Source of the DNA: Balneola sp.
GTDB lineage: Bacteria > Bacteroidota > Rhodothermia > Balneolales > Balneolaceae
Direction of reading: 5' to 3'
NCBI GenBank assembly: GCA_017640785.1
Contig: JAEPPZ010000001.1
Span: forward strand, 1 to 64,000
DNA length: 64,000 bases
The translations under genes and the position numbers were made by a program. Shown piece after piece: positions 26,447 to 34,896 of this stretch; positions within the stretch are counted from its first letter, which is position 1, and the number at the start of each line of letters is the position of its first letter. The notes under the pieces were generated by a model that saw only the letters and a program-made list of their open reading frames with translations, made no database searches and was not told where the DNA came from.

Positions 26447-27799
26447 ATGAAGAAACCCGTATTAGTTATTGGTTCAGTTTTGCTTGATATCGTCGGAACT
26501 TATGGAGATTCTGAAGATGGTCTCATTAACAAAAAAGGGAAACTTAATTTTTCAATTGGTGGTGTTGCATTCAACATGGCTTCAAATTTGTCTTCGAAAG
26601 GAATTCCAACTTCGATAATCACATGTTTGAAAAGCAATTCAATTAGCTCAAAAGTAATTGAGGAACAATTGAAGTTTAGTAATATTAATGAATTTATATA
26701 CAGATCTCACCAAATAGACGAAACTGGGTATGTAGCACATTTCTGCGGAAAAGATTTAAAAACAGGTATTACAAGTTCTGAAATTGAAGAAATTGACCTA
26801 AAACAAATAAGAAATATTCCTAATCTTATTGACAATTCAAGTTTTGTGATACTAGACACAAATTTATCGACTATTCAATTGAGATATTTATGCTCCATTT
26901 GCTTAGATAAAGGCAAAAAAATATTTGTTAATGTTGTCTCTGATGCAAAATTCGATAGGATTTATAAGAAAAAATTTTCAAAACCATTTGAAGCCATTTG
27001 TATTAGAAAAGGTGAACTTGATTCAAATAATATTTTTACCAATGAACTAATCATAGATCAAAGTAGCATTTCTTCGTTTTGTTCTGATGTTAATTCAAAT
27101 ACTGTTTTTATAAACAGTGAACTGAATGGGTATTACATCCTCTCAAAAAATGGTAGCTATGAATATACAAAGGTAAAGTATCCTACCCCTGAAATAAAAA
27201 ACACACTTGGGGCTAATGATGCCTTGTTTTCTGCAGTCTGTGCTTCTGAATATGAAAAAGAAGCAATTGATGGTGATGAAACTAAAATGAAGATTAAGGA
27301 ATGGGTCACGGGAATACTAAGATCAGACAGATCTAATTTTGAAGGAATTGATAGTAAAATAAATAACCAACTTAATACAATAAAAGTCATCACGACTATT
27401 CTATTTTTAATACTCGCAATAGTTTCAACTGTAATTAGTTCCTTTACTCCAGACGAAGATTTAAATCATATTTTCTTTGGATTACTTTTGTTTTCAGTCG
27501 CATCTTTTGGTGGAGCATCTGGAGCACTTTCTAGAGAAATGGTAGCCCAAATTACAAATAATACAAAGAGAAACCTTTCGATGGGCACGTCCATTGCTCT
27601 TGGGATGACTGCGGGAACACTTGCTTCATTTATTGGAATACTTCCTGGAATTGCATCGGGTTCAGGTATAGAGCAACTAATAAAGCAAGATTTACTACCT
27701 ATAATGGTTTTTATCGTTAGCATTTCAACTGGAATAGCATTGGATGTATTCTTTGATAACCTTTCTAAAAAAAATACCCACGACTTAATTGAAATTTAA
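26447..27799 (+). CDS. PfkB-family kinase fused to a four-helix membrane domain
   Basis: A 450-residue protein. Residues 1-300 form a ribokinase/PfkB-like domain: VIGSVLLDIVGTYGD (7-21), the GGxxxN sugar-binding motif in SIGGVAFNMASNLSSKG (36-52), and the catalytic-loop motif LGANDALFSAV (254-264), with Asp258 as the presumed base and Asn replacing the usual second Gly of GAGD. A linker leads to four hydrophobic helices at about 314-333, 341-360, 378-400 and 412-434, rich in Gly and Ser. Soluble PfkB kinases end at about 300-320 residues, so the membrane part is an added module. The base composition is AT-rich like the SIR2-HerA genes that follow. I do not recognise this fusion; sugar or nucleoside kinase activity is plausible but unproven. 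Confidence 0.75.
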   Translation: MKKPVLVIGSVLLDIVGTYGDSEDGLINKKGKLNFSIGGVAFNMASNLSSKGIPTSIITCLKSNSISSKVIEEQLKFSNINEFIYRSHQIDETGYVAHFCGKDLKTGITSSEIEEIDLKQIRNIPNLIDNSSFVILDTNLSTIQLRYLCSICLDKGKKIFVNVVSDAKFDRIYKKKFSKPFEAICIRKGELDSNNIFTNELIIDQSSISSFCSDVNSNTVFINSELNGYYILSKNGSYEYTKVKYPTPEIKNTLGANDALFSAVCASEYEKEAIDGDETKMKIKEWVTGILRSDRSNFEGIDSKINNQLNTIKVITTILFLILAIVSTVISSFTPDEDLNHIFFGLLLFSVASFGGASGALSREMVAQITNNTKRNLSMGTSIALGMTAGTLASFIGILPGIASGSGIEQLIKQDLLPIMVFIVSISTGIALDVFFDNLSKKNTHDLIEI

Positions 27800-28008
27800 A
27801 TCTAAACTCTTTTTAGACTCGATAACAAAGCAGCGGTTTCAGAGTTACTTTTAAGGAAGAAATTTTCTGGTTCCCATTCCTTCTCACACATCGGTTAATC
27901 TTTACTCTTTTACTCCAGACACTCAAAGGGTTGCCCACTTTTATATAACCTTTGAGTATTGATCTTAGAGTAAAATTGAGCCCTGAAAATATCCGGGATC
28001 TCAACCCA

Positions 28009-28144
28009 ATACCGTACGGGCGGATCGCAATCCGCCCCCGAAGGTTTTTACCACGCATGAACCCATTCTGAAATTGCAAAACCCCTGAACAACCTACCGG
28101 AAATGCCCAAATAATAAGTTTTTGCTTTACTTGCTGGAATTGTT
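28009..28144. repeat. Right copy of ~135-bp direct repeat
   Basis: It matches 26276-26409 in order and orientation, including the GGGCGGATCGCAATCCGCCC hairpin and the AAATAATA-GTTTTTGCTTTACTT end. It lies in the 476-bp gap between the kinase fusion and the SIR2 gene. Outside the repeat, the gap (27800-28008 and 28145-28275) shows no gene. Confidence 0.75.
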
Positions 28145-28275
28145 CACTTTATCCAAATTATTTTAAGAATAAGTCGAATAAAATTTTAACATCAAACTGG
28201 GACAACATGGATAGTGTTAGTGTTATACCGTTGTTGTTCATGCCAAAACAACTTATGACTAATCAGAAATATTAA

Positions 28276-29301
28276 ATGGATAAAGAAGCGATCTATAAAC
28301 AGCTCCAAGCATGGACTAATAATATTCCGCTCATAATTCTCGGTAGTGGAGCTTCCGTCCCTTTTGATCTTCCTTCAATGTGGGCTCTTGGAGAACACTT
28401 GAAAAACTCTATTAGTTTTACTGTAACAGAAGACCAGGACCAATTTGAAGAATTTAAAGATGAATTTGATAAAACAGGAGATTTAGAATCAACCCTTACA
28501 AAACTTCACTTACGTCCAAACGTACTTGCAAAAATTGTAGATAAAACATGGGAGTTAGTAAATGAATATGACTTAAAGGCTTATGAAAAATTTATAGATA
28601 AAGAAAATGATTTTCCTTTAGCAAAACTGTTAAGTTATTTATTAGATACTGCAGGTAAAAAAGTATCGATTATTACAACAAATTATGATAGACTTGCTGA
28701 ATATGCTACTAGTTTAGCAAAGGCAATAGTTTGCAGTGGGTATTCTCAAAATCACATAGGGCACTTTTCAAATAATATTCAATTAAACAATTTAGCTTCT
28801 CTAAAAGGCTTTAGCGGGCAGGTAAATATTTGGAAAGTACATGGTTCACTAGATTGGTTCAAATCTAATGAGGAAGAAAATATTCAACTACCAATAAGGC
28901 AAAGTATTCCTAAAAATTATCGCCCACTAATAGTAACACCAGGGTTAAAAAAATACTCAGAAACACATAATGAGCCTTATAGAACCATTTTAACTCAAGC
29001 AGACTCTGAAATTGAGAGTGCAAATGGTTTTTTGTGTATAGGTTATGGTTTTAATGACATTCACGTTCAACCGAAATTGATTGCACAAATTAAAAGCAAC
29101 AAACCAATTATCGTTATTGCTAAGAAACTTACACCAAAAGCAAAACAATCTATTATCGATAATAAATGTCAAAACTATTTACTTATTGAGGAAGCTAATT
29201 CTAGCGACACTAAAATTTACTCTTCAAAATTTAATGAGTTTGAAATTAAAGACACTAGTTATTGGCAATTAGGCGAGTATTTAAAACTAATCCTTTCATA
29301 A
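28276..29301 (+). CDS. SIR2-domain NADase of a SIR2-HerA (Nezha-type) defence system
   Basis: A 341-residue protein with an SIR2_2 domain: the NAD-binding loop LIILGSGASVP (20-29), IITTNYDRLAEY (132-143) with the conserved Asn136 and Asp138, KVHGSLDW (187-194) with catalytic His189, and a late LCIGYGFNDIHV (253-264). It lacks the zinc-binding cysteines of protein deacetylases. In SIR2-HerA systems this subunit hydrolyses NAD+ during phage infection, usually in a large complex with HerA, and stops growth. It is followed by herA with a 7-base gap. The composition is AT-rich compared with the flanks. Confidence 0.88.
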   Translation: MDKEAIYKQLQAWTNNIPLIILGSGASVPFDLPSMWALGEHLKNSISFTVTEDQDQFEEFKDEFDKTGDLESTLTKLHLRPNVLAKIVDKTWELVNEYDLKAYEKFIDKENDFPLAKLLSYLLDTAGKKVSIITTNYDRLAEYATSLAKAIVCSGYSQNHIGHFSNNIQLNNLASLKGFSGQVNIWKVHGSLDWFKSNEEENIQLPIRQSIPKNYRPLIVTPGLKKYSETHNEPYRTILTQADSEIESANGFLCIGYGFNDIHVQPKLIAQIKSNKPIIVIAKKLTPKAKQSIIDNKCQNYLLIEEANSSDTKIYSSKFNEFEIKDTSYWQLGEYLKLILS

Positions 29302-29308
29302 AAACACT

Positions 29309-31054
29309 ATGTCAATATTTCAATTTGAAGAATCTAAATCAGTCGGAACAGTTTTTAGTGTTGACACTGCTACTATCATCGTAAAAGTCGAAGAACTTGA
29401 CAAGCTTCGCAAACTACAAGTAAATCATCTGATTGCTGTAAAAAGCTCGAAAGCAGGTCAACATCTTATTGGTATAATCAATCGAATTACAAGAAAAGTA
29501 TCAGATGACGAAAACTCTGAGTCTGAAGATTTAGGAATGTCCAATTTTCTACTCACAGAAAATATCTTAAAAGTTAATTTAATTGGAACTTTAATAGATA
29601 AACACGGAGATAAAGAAAATGTCTTTAAAAGAACTTTAGATACTGTACCAGAAATTGAGGCTAACTGTTTTCCGGTAGATGGAGAAAATATAACAAAATT
29701 TATGCGGACGATATCTTCTCAAGAAAACTATGATATCCCTCTTTCACTTGGCAAATACTCAATTGACGAAAATGCAGATGCGTTTTTAGATGGGGACAAA
29801 CTTTTTCAAAGACATGCTGTAATTGTAGGAAGTACTGGTTCTGGTAAATCTTGGTGTGTAGCTAAATTAGTTGAGCAAATAGCAAAACTTCCTATGGCAA
29901 ATTCTCTTCTTTTTGATATTCACGGAGAATATAGTGGTGAAGGTTTTAAATCAGAAGGAATTCAGCATTTTAGAATTGCAAACCCATCTGATTTAGGAAA
30001 AAATGGAAATCTTGGTAATAATGTTTTAATGCTTCCATATTGGCTTTTGACGTATGAAGAAATGTTAGCTATGCTACTAGATAGAAGCGATAGTAATGCA
30101 CCTAATCAAGCTATGATTTTTTCAAAAACTGTTTTTGAGGAAAAAATTAATTTCTTAGAAGAAATTGGTGATACAACTTTTAAAGATAGTATTACAATTG
30201 ACAGTCCGATTCCTTATAAAATGGAAAATGTACTAAAAACTATAAAGGAACTAGACGAAGAAATGGTAACAGGCTCAAGTGGTAGACCAAAGCAAGGACC
30301 ATTTTTTGGTAAACTAACTAGATTTATACAAAGATTAGAAGCTAAAAGCCAAGATAAAAGACTTGGATTTATGTACCAAATTTCTCAAGATGAATTAGAC
30401 ATAAACTGGATGAATGAATTATGTAATTCATTAATGCAAGGATCTAAAAATAACGATAAAAAAGCAGGTTTAAAAGTTATTGATTTTTCAGAAGTTCCGT
30501 CTGATGTTTTACCTCTCGTTATAGGATTAGTTGCTAGAATCGTCTTTACAGTCCAACAGTGGACTAATAATGATAAAAGACATCCAATTTGCTTAATGTG
30601 TGATGAAGCTCATTTGTATATACCAGAAAGGACAAATCAAGATTCAGCTTCCGAACTTGGTCTAAAGAATTTTGAAAGAATTGCAAAAGAAGGAAGAAAA
30701 TATGGGGTTAGTCTTACCGTCATAAGTCAACGACCTGCCGAAGTTAACAGAACCGTTCTAAGCCAATGTAATAATTTTATATCACTAAGATTATCAAATG
30801 CAGAAGACCAATCTGTCATAAAACGTTTACTCCCAGATAATCTTTCTGGATTAACAGATGTATTACCAATTTTAGATATTGGAGAAGCACTTGTAGTTGG
30901 AGATTCATCTCTTTTACCAACAAGAATATTAATAGATGAGCCGACAATTAAACCACAAAGTGCAACAATTGACTTTTGGAAAGAATGGAGTAATGATAAT
31001 GCAGAACAAGATTTACCAAGTGCAGTTATAGGTTTAAGAAAGCAATCAAAATAA
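29309..31054 (+). CDS. HerA-type hexameric ATPase/translocase, SIR2 partner
   Basis: A 581-residue FtsK-HerA-superfamily ATPase. The N-terminal HAS-barrel (1-150) is followed by a RecA-like domain with Walker A GSTGSGKS (174-181), LFDIHGEYSGE (201-211), Walker B ICLMCDEAHLYIP at about residue 430, and the sensor region VSLTVISQRPAEVNRTVLSQ. A C-terminal LPILDIGEALVVGD matches HerA proteins. In SIR2-HerA defence the ATPase assembles with and activates the SIR2 NADase. The NurA nuclease partner used in archaeal DNA repair is absent here, which favours the defence role. Confidence 0.9.
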   Translation: MSIFQFEESKSVGTVFSVDTATIIVKVEELDKLRKLQVNHLIAVKSSKAGQHLIGIINRITRKVSDDENSESEDLGMSNFLLTENILKVNLIGTLIDKHGDKENVFKRTLDTVPEIEANCFPVDGENITKFMRTISSQENYDIPLSLGKYSIDENADAFLDGDKLFQRHAVIVGSTGSGKSWCVAKLVEQIAKLPMANSLLFDIHGEYSGEGFKSEGIQHFRIANPSDLGKNGNLGNNVLMLPYWLLTYEEMLAMLLDRSDSNAPNQAMIFSKTVFEEKINFLEEIGDTTFKDSITIDSPIPYKMENVLKTIKELDEEMVTGSSGRPKQGPFFGKLTRFIQRLEAKSQDKRLGFMYQISQDELDINWMNELCNSLMQGSKNNDKKAGLKVIDFSEVPSDVLPLVIGLVARIVFTVQQWTNNDKRHPICLMCDEAHLYIPERTNQDSASELGLKNFERIAKEGRKYGVSLTVISQRPAEVNRTVLSQCNNFISLRLSNAEDQSVIKRLLPDNLSGLTDVLPILDIGEALVVGDSSLLPTRILIDEPTIKPQSATIDFWKEWSNDNAEQDLPSAVIGLRKQSK

Positions 31055-31165
31055 AATCTATTAACATCTAACAACCTTTTAAATCTTCAGATAAGCCGTG
31101 ACTTCAGAATTACAGCTACGGAATTCTCAGACTTCCACCCTCAGCCATCCACCAAATTCATTGCA

Positions 31166-31978
31166 ATGGAATACGATCATTTCAACGTTGACATAGAACA
31201 TAAAATAGCGCGGGTTGCTTTCAACAGACCGGAAAAGTCGAACGCGCTTAACATGGAAGCCTGGCTTGAGATGCGATCCATTTTTCAAAGGCTCTCAGAA
31301 ACGAGTGAAGTGAGAGTGATCATTCTCTCGGGAGAAGGAAAACATTTCTGTACCGGAATAGATCTGGAGTTGTTAATGTCGGTCGATCAATTGCGAGCAA
31401 TTTCCGATCAAGACCAACGAAGTGAGAAAGCCAAAGAATTCATTCTAACCCTTCAGCAGGCAGTTACCTCCATAGAAAAATGTTCCAAACCGGTGATCGC
31501 TGCCGTCCACAACGGATGTATCGGCGGTGGAGTTGATATTATTGCTGCTTGTGATCTGAGATATTGCACTAAAGATGCTTACTTCTGTATCAAAGAAATT
31601 GATCTGGCTATGGTTGCTGATCTGGGCACGCTTCAACGCTTACCAAAGATCATCTCCCCTTCCGTAGTTGCAGAAATGGCCTACACCGGAAAGAATGTTT
31701 TCGGTCCTGAAGCAAAAGAAATCCATTTAGTAAATGAATGTTTTGACACGGAAGAATTATTGCACGAAGGCGTTATGAAAATTGCATCAAGTATTGCGGA
31801 AAAATCACCCATTTCCATTCGTGGAACTAAAAACGTATTACGACATTCAAGAGATCATTCCGTCGAAGACGGCCTTGAATATATCGCAGACTGGAATTCC
31901 ACCATGTTATTCTCTGATGATATGGCTGAAGTATTTGAAGCCATGAAGGAAAAACGGAAACCTGATTTTAAGGATTGA
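31166..31978 (+). CDS. Crotonase family: dienoyl-CoA isomerase-like
   Basis: A 270-residue enoyl-CoA hydratase/isomerase-fold protein. Oxyanion-hole segments are GEGKHFCTGIDLELL and HNGCIGGGVDIIAACDLRYC. The active-site stretch FCIKEIDLAMVADLGTLQRL carries the Glu and Asp (KEID, ADLGTLQRLP) that mark delta3,5-delta2,4-dienoyl-CoA isomerases rather than hydratases. The expected role is isomerising dienoyl-CoA esters during degradation of odd-position unsaturated fatty acids. The stop codon (31976-31978) abuts the left 51-bp repeat. Before the toxin-antitoxin insertion this gene and the SDR gene were probably convergent with a gap of about one base. Confidence 0.88.
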   Translation: MEYDHFNVDIEHKIARVAFNRPEKSNALNMEAWLEMRSIFQRLSETSEVRVIILSGEGKHFCTGIDLELLMSVDQLRAISDQDQRSEKAKEFILTLQQAVTSIEKCSKPVIAAVHNGCIGGGVDIIAACDLRYCTKDAYFCIKEIDLAMVADLGTLQRLPKIISPSVVAEMAYTGKNVFGPEAKEIHLVNECFDTEELLHEGVMKIASSIAEKSPISIRGTKNVLRHSRDHSVEDGLEYIADWNSTMLFSDDMAEVFEAMKEKRKPDFKD

Positions 31979-32028
31979 AGCCTACATCGGCTTTACTTCT
32001 CCGCCCTGTGGCATAATATCGATTTCTT
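31978..32028. repeat. Left 51-bp direct repeat flanking a toxin-antitoxin unit
   Basis: A perfect copy of 32616-32666. The right copy contains the stop and last 15 or so codons of the SDR gene (encoding ...IDIMPQGGEVKPM), so this left copy is a detached duplicate of an SDR 3' end. The two copies are offset by 638 bp and bracket parDE. Confidence 0.93.
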
Positions 32029-32033
32029 AAACA

Positions 32034-32065
32034 TTTGCTTCAGATACAGTATTGGTGTAATTTTG
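32034..32065 (+). promoter_or_regulatory. Promoter of the toxin-antitoxin operon
   Basis: TTTG at 32034-32037 and TAATTTTG at 32058-32065 fit the Bacteroidota consensus (TTTG, about 20 bases, TAnnTTTG) exactly. The antitoxin ATG follows ten bases later at 32076. The promoter begins just inside the left 51-bp repeat, so the inserted unit carries its own promoter. Confidence 0.6.
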
Positions 32066-32075
32066 CATCAAAAAG

Positions 32076-32318
32076 ATGGCGCGTCAGAGCATTACATTTA
32101 CAAGACCAAATGATGAATGGTTGAAATCTCAGGTTGAGAACGAAGAATATTCCAGTAAGAGTGAATTAGTTAACGATCTAGTGCGGCAGGCAAGAAATCA
32201 GAACGCTGAGATAAACTGGATCAGAGCAAAACTGGAAAGAGCTGAAAAAAGTGGTTTTACCACCGACACTAAAGAAGAGATACTAAACCAATCAAAATCT
32301 CAGCTGAAAAATGGCTGA
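32076..32318 (+). CDS. ParD-like type II antitoxin
   Basis: An 80-residue protein of the CopG/ParD ribbon-helix-helix type: an N-terminal strand and helix (ARQSITFTRPNDEWLKSQVE, then YSSKSELVNDLVRQARNQ) and an acidic-basic C-terminal tail that would wrap the toxin (LERAEKSGFTTDTKEEIL). It overlaps the toxin gene by eight bases. It should neutralise the ParE-like toxin and repress the operon. The unit lies between two perfect 51-bp direct repeats. Confidence 0.88.
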   Translation: MARQSITFTRPNDEWLKSQVENEEYSSKSELVNDLVRQARNQNAEINWIRAKLERAEKSGFTTDTKEEILNQSKSQLKNG

Positions 32319-32598
32319 TTATCGGTTAAGCAATGAAGCTAAAATAGATTTAATAAGAATTCATCAGTACGGTATCAAACAGTTCGGTGTACAACAAGCC
32401 GATCTGTATTTTAAAGCTCTATTTGATTGCTTTGATAATATTTCTGAAAGACCATTCTCTTTTGAATCTGTTGATTACATCAAATCAGGATACCGACGAT
32501 GTGTTTGTGGTTCAGATAGTATTTATTTCAAAATTAATAATGAGATAGTAGAAATAATGGCAGTTATTGGAAATCAGGATTTGTCAAGCATTTTGTAA
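32311..32598 (+). CDS. ParE/RelE-family toxin
   Basis: A 95-residue RelE/ParE-superfamily protein: YRLSNEAKIDLIRIHQYGIK at the N-terminus, the central helix QADLYFKALFDCFDNISERP, and the C-terminal strands SGYRRCVCGSDSIYFKI and VEIMAVIGNQD. The motif order fits ParE (gyrase inhibitor) better than RelE, which would show conserved basic catalytic residues. The start overlaps the antitoxin gene, so the two are translationally coupled. Confidence 0.88.
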   Translation: MADYRLSNEAKIDLIRIHQYGIKQFGVQQADLYFKALFDCFDNISERPFSFESVDYIKSGYRRCVCGSDSIYFKINNEIVEIMAVIGNQDLSSIL

Positions 32599-32615
32599 CC
32601 GGATTCGATAAATAT

Positions 32616-32666
32616 AAGCCTACATCGGCTTTACTTCTCCGCCCTGTGGCATAATATCGATTTCTT
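32616..32666. repeat. Right 51-bp direct repeat, within the SDR gene end
   Basis: Identical over 51 bases to 31978-32028 and in the same orientation. Bases 32620-32666 are the stop and last codons of the SDR reading frame, so this copy is part of the intact gene. Confidence 0.93.
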
Positions 32667-33336
32667 CCACCACGCTTCTGGGGCTGAGTTCAGAAAGGGA
32701 AACGATCATTCTTCCCACATCTTCCGGATCGATCAACTTTTCAGTTTCAATATCCACCCCTTCCCAGGAAGTGGAATAGGTTTGTCCCAAATTGACAGCG
32801 GTAACGGCAATATTGGTGTTTTTGGCTAATTCTTTCCGCAGAGAGCGCGTGTAACCCAAAAGCGCATGCTTGCTCATCGTGTACGCGCCGCTGTCTCCAT
32901 AGCCTTTTTTGGAAGCCTGTGAGCAAATATTCACTATCAAGCCTCGCTCCTGTTCTTTCAACACCGGGAGCACTTGTTTTGTGATATTGAAAGTGGAAAA
33001 TGTATTGAGTCGATATTGTCGGTCAAATTCTTCGGCGGTCGTATCTGCTAACTGCTTAAATAAAAATACGCCGGCATTGTTTACTAAAATTCCCGGCTTC
33101 AACAATCTGAAATCAATAGCGGCAATTTCTTTTTCTGAGGTCAGGTCTGCAGAAATGGTTTCTACTTTTGGTGCGCCCCAATCCAGACATTGCTGTTTCG
33201 CTTTTTCCAGATCGGAAGTGTTGCGTGCAATCAGCACTAAAGGATGATCAGTCTTTTCAGCAAACATCTTTGCTATGGAAAGACCGATTCCCTTGCTCCC
33301 TCCTGTTATCAAAACAGATGATTTTTTGAAACTCAT
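32620..33336 (-). CDS. Short-chain dehydrogenase/reductase
   Basis: A 238-residue classical SDR. It has the NAD(P) motif VLITGGSKGIGLSIA, the stabilising ILVNNAGVFLF, and the catalytic Ser-Tyr-Lys set in VNICSQASKKGYGDSGAYTMSKHALLG (Tyr and Lys in YTMSK). The open frame extends to 33381, but the ATG at 33336 overlaps the queE stop (TAATG) and starts MSFKKSSVLITGG right before the Rossmann fold. The substrate is unknown; it resembles 3-oxoacyl-ACP reductase-like or sepiapterin-reductase-like enzymes. Coupling to queE may be only a shared transcript. Confidence 0.85.
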   Translation of the reverse strand: MSFKKSSVLITGGSKGIGLSIAKMFAEKTDHPLVLIARNTSDLEKAKQQCLDWGAPKVETISADLTSEKEIAAIDFRLLKPGILVNNAGVFLFKQLADTTAEEFDRQYRLNTFSTFNITKQVLPVLKEQERGLIVNICSQASKKGYGDSGAYTMSKHALLGYTRSLRKELAKNTNIAVTAVNLGQTYSTSWEGVDIETEKLIDPEDVGRMIVSLSELSPRSVVEEIDIMPQGGEVKPM

Positions 33337-33980
33337 TACGGAACCTTCAAAAACTTGTGCGTCTGCAGGCTGATTCCCCACTCAGGATGTTCTTTCACAT
33401 ATTCCACAATTAGCGGAATGGATTTCGGAGTGTCCCATTCCGGTTGTAGTAATAAAGTCGTTCCTTCGGGACATTTAGCTGCGTTTTCTTCTGCCCAAAC
33501 CAGATCTTTGTTGGTAAGAACCACCACTTTCAGTTCATCCACAAATTCAAAGATCTCTTCGGTTGGTTTTTTGAATCTCTTGGGTGAAAGTGTGATCCAG
33601 TCTAATTCTCCGGTCAACGGAGATGAGCCACTGGTTTCAATATGGATCTGAACACCAAGCGAATGCAATGCTTTTGTAAGCGGAAATAGATCGTGCATCA
33701 ATGGTTCCCCACCGGTGATCACTACAAACGGAGCGCCACTTTCTTTTACGACTTCCACCAGCTCAGAAATTTTCATCACAGGGTGACCTTCTTCTTCCCA
33801 ACTTTCTTTAACGTCGCACCACCAGCAGTTTACGTCACAACCCGCCGTTCTGATGAAATAGGAAGCTCTTCCTGAATGTGCACCTTCGCCCTGTATCGTA
33901 TAGAAATGCTCCACGATCGGATATTCGACGTCGAGTATCTCTTTTTCATCGTTCATTAAAGCAACCGGTTGCTTGTTCAT
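33336..33980 (-). CDS. queE: 7-carboxy-7-deazaguanine synthase
   Basis: A 214-residue radical SAM enzyme that makes 7-carboxy-7-deazaguanine, the third step of queuosine precursor synthesis. FYTIQGEGAHSGRASYFIRT is followed by the cluster motif AGCDVNCWWCDVKESW (Cx3Cx2C), VVITGGEPLMHDL (the GGEP SAM-binding motif) and a late LDWITLSPKRFKKP. The CxxxCxxC spacing is the standard one. It pairs with queD, which lies 1.5 kb upstream on the same strand beyond repeat block D. Confidence 0.93.
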   Translation of the reverse strand: MNKQPVALMNDEKEILDVEYPIVEHFYTIQGEGAHSGRASYFIRTAGCDVNCWWCDVKESWEEEGHPVMKISELVEVVKESGAPFVVITGGEPLMHDLFPLTKALHSLGVQIHIETSGSSPLTGELDWITLSPKRFKKPTEEIFEFVDELKVVVLTNKDLVWAEENAAKCPEGTTLLLQPEWDTPKSIPLIVEYVKEHPEWGISLQTHKFLKVP

Positions 33981-34896
33981 AGTATTGAGGGAACTGTTTA
34001 TAAAAACGGGATTTTATTGATCTCACAAAATACGGCTAATACTAACCAGAAGAAACCAGAGGATGGGACTAGTTCAAGTCATCTCGCGGCGTATGCTCGA
34101 GATCTGGATAGTTTTAGAGGATTATGTTTGTGATAACGATCCAGATTCCTGCCTTCGCAGGAATGACTTTGATTGAGATTTCTAAAGTTAAAGACCTCCT
34201 CTGTCTCCTCCTGTAACAGGTGGAGGACTCGTTGATAAAATTTATAATCAACCCGGAAATTCCCCTCCTTATCCAAGGAGGGGCGAACTACTCGGAACCC
34301 GAGAATTTGTTTCGGAATTAGGGAGGTCCACAACAACCAGAATAAGTTAAAGTCATCTCGCGGCGTATGCCCGAGATCTGGATATTTTTAGAGGATTATG
34401 CTTGTGATAACGATCCAGATTCCTGCCTTCGCAGGAATGACCTTGATTGAGATTTCTAAAGTTAAAGACCTCCTCTGTCTCCTCCTGCAACAGGAGGAGG
34501 AGTCGTTGATAAAATTTATAATCAACTCGGGAATTCCCCTCCTTAACCAAGGAGGGGCGAACTACTCAGAGCCTACGAATTTGATTCGGCATTGGGGAGG
34601 TCCGTTCCGACGCAGAGCATCGGAACCAGATTAAATCCGTCAGCCGTGCAAAGCCCGACAGACGGAGAAGTAGCTATCCATCATTTCGCTGAAAGCGGGG
34701 TGATGGAGGTTATTAAACGTTAATTGGTGTTTCGGATATAACAACTAGCAATAAACCCCGCAAAGTTCCTGAAACAATACTGAATCAAGTTCAGCACATG
34801 GTTCAGGATGACCTATTTATGTGATTTTGAGTGTATCAAAAAGGTTCTGACGCGAAACAATTAGCGCCAAAAAAAAACAAACGAATTCGACCTTTA

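Noticed and set aside
26276-28144. Insertion sequence or composite transposon around the kinase fusion
   Set aside because: The flanking repeats are only about 135 bp, carry no transposase and are in direct orientation without clear target duplications. A recombination cassette is possible, but an IS is not supported.
29309-31054. HerA as a DNA end-resection (HerA-NurA) component
   Set aside because: No NurA gene or repair genes adjoin it. The SIR2 gene seven bases upstream points to the defence type.
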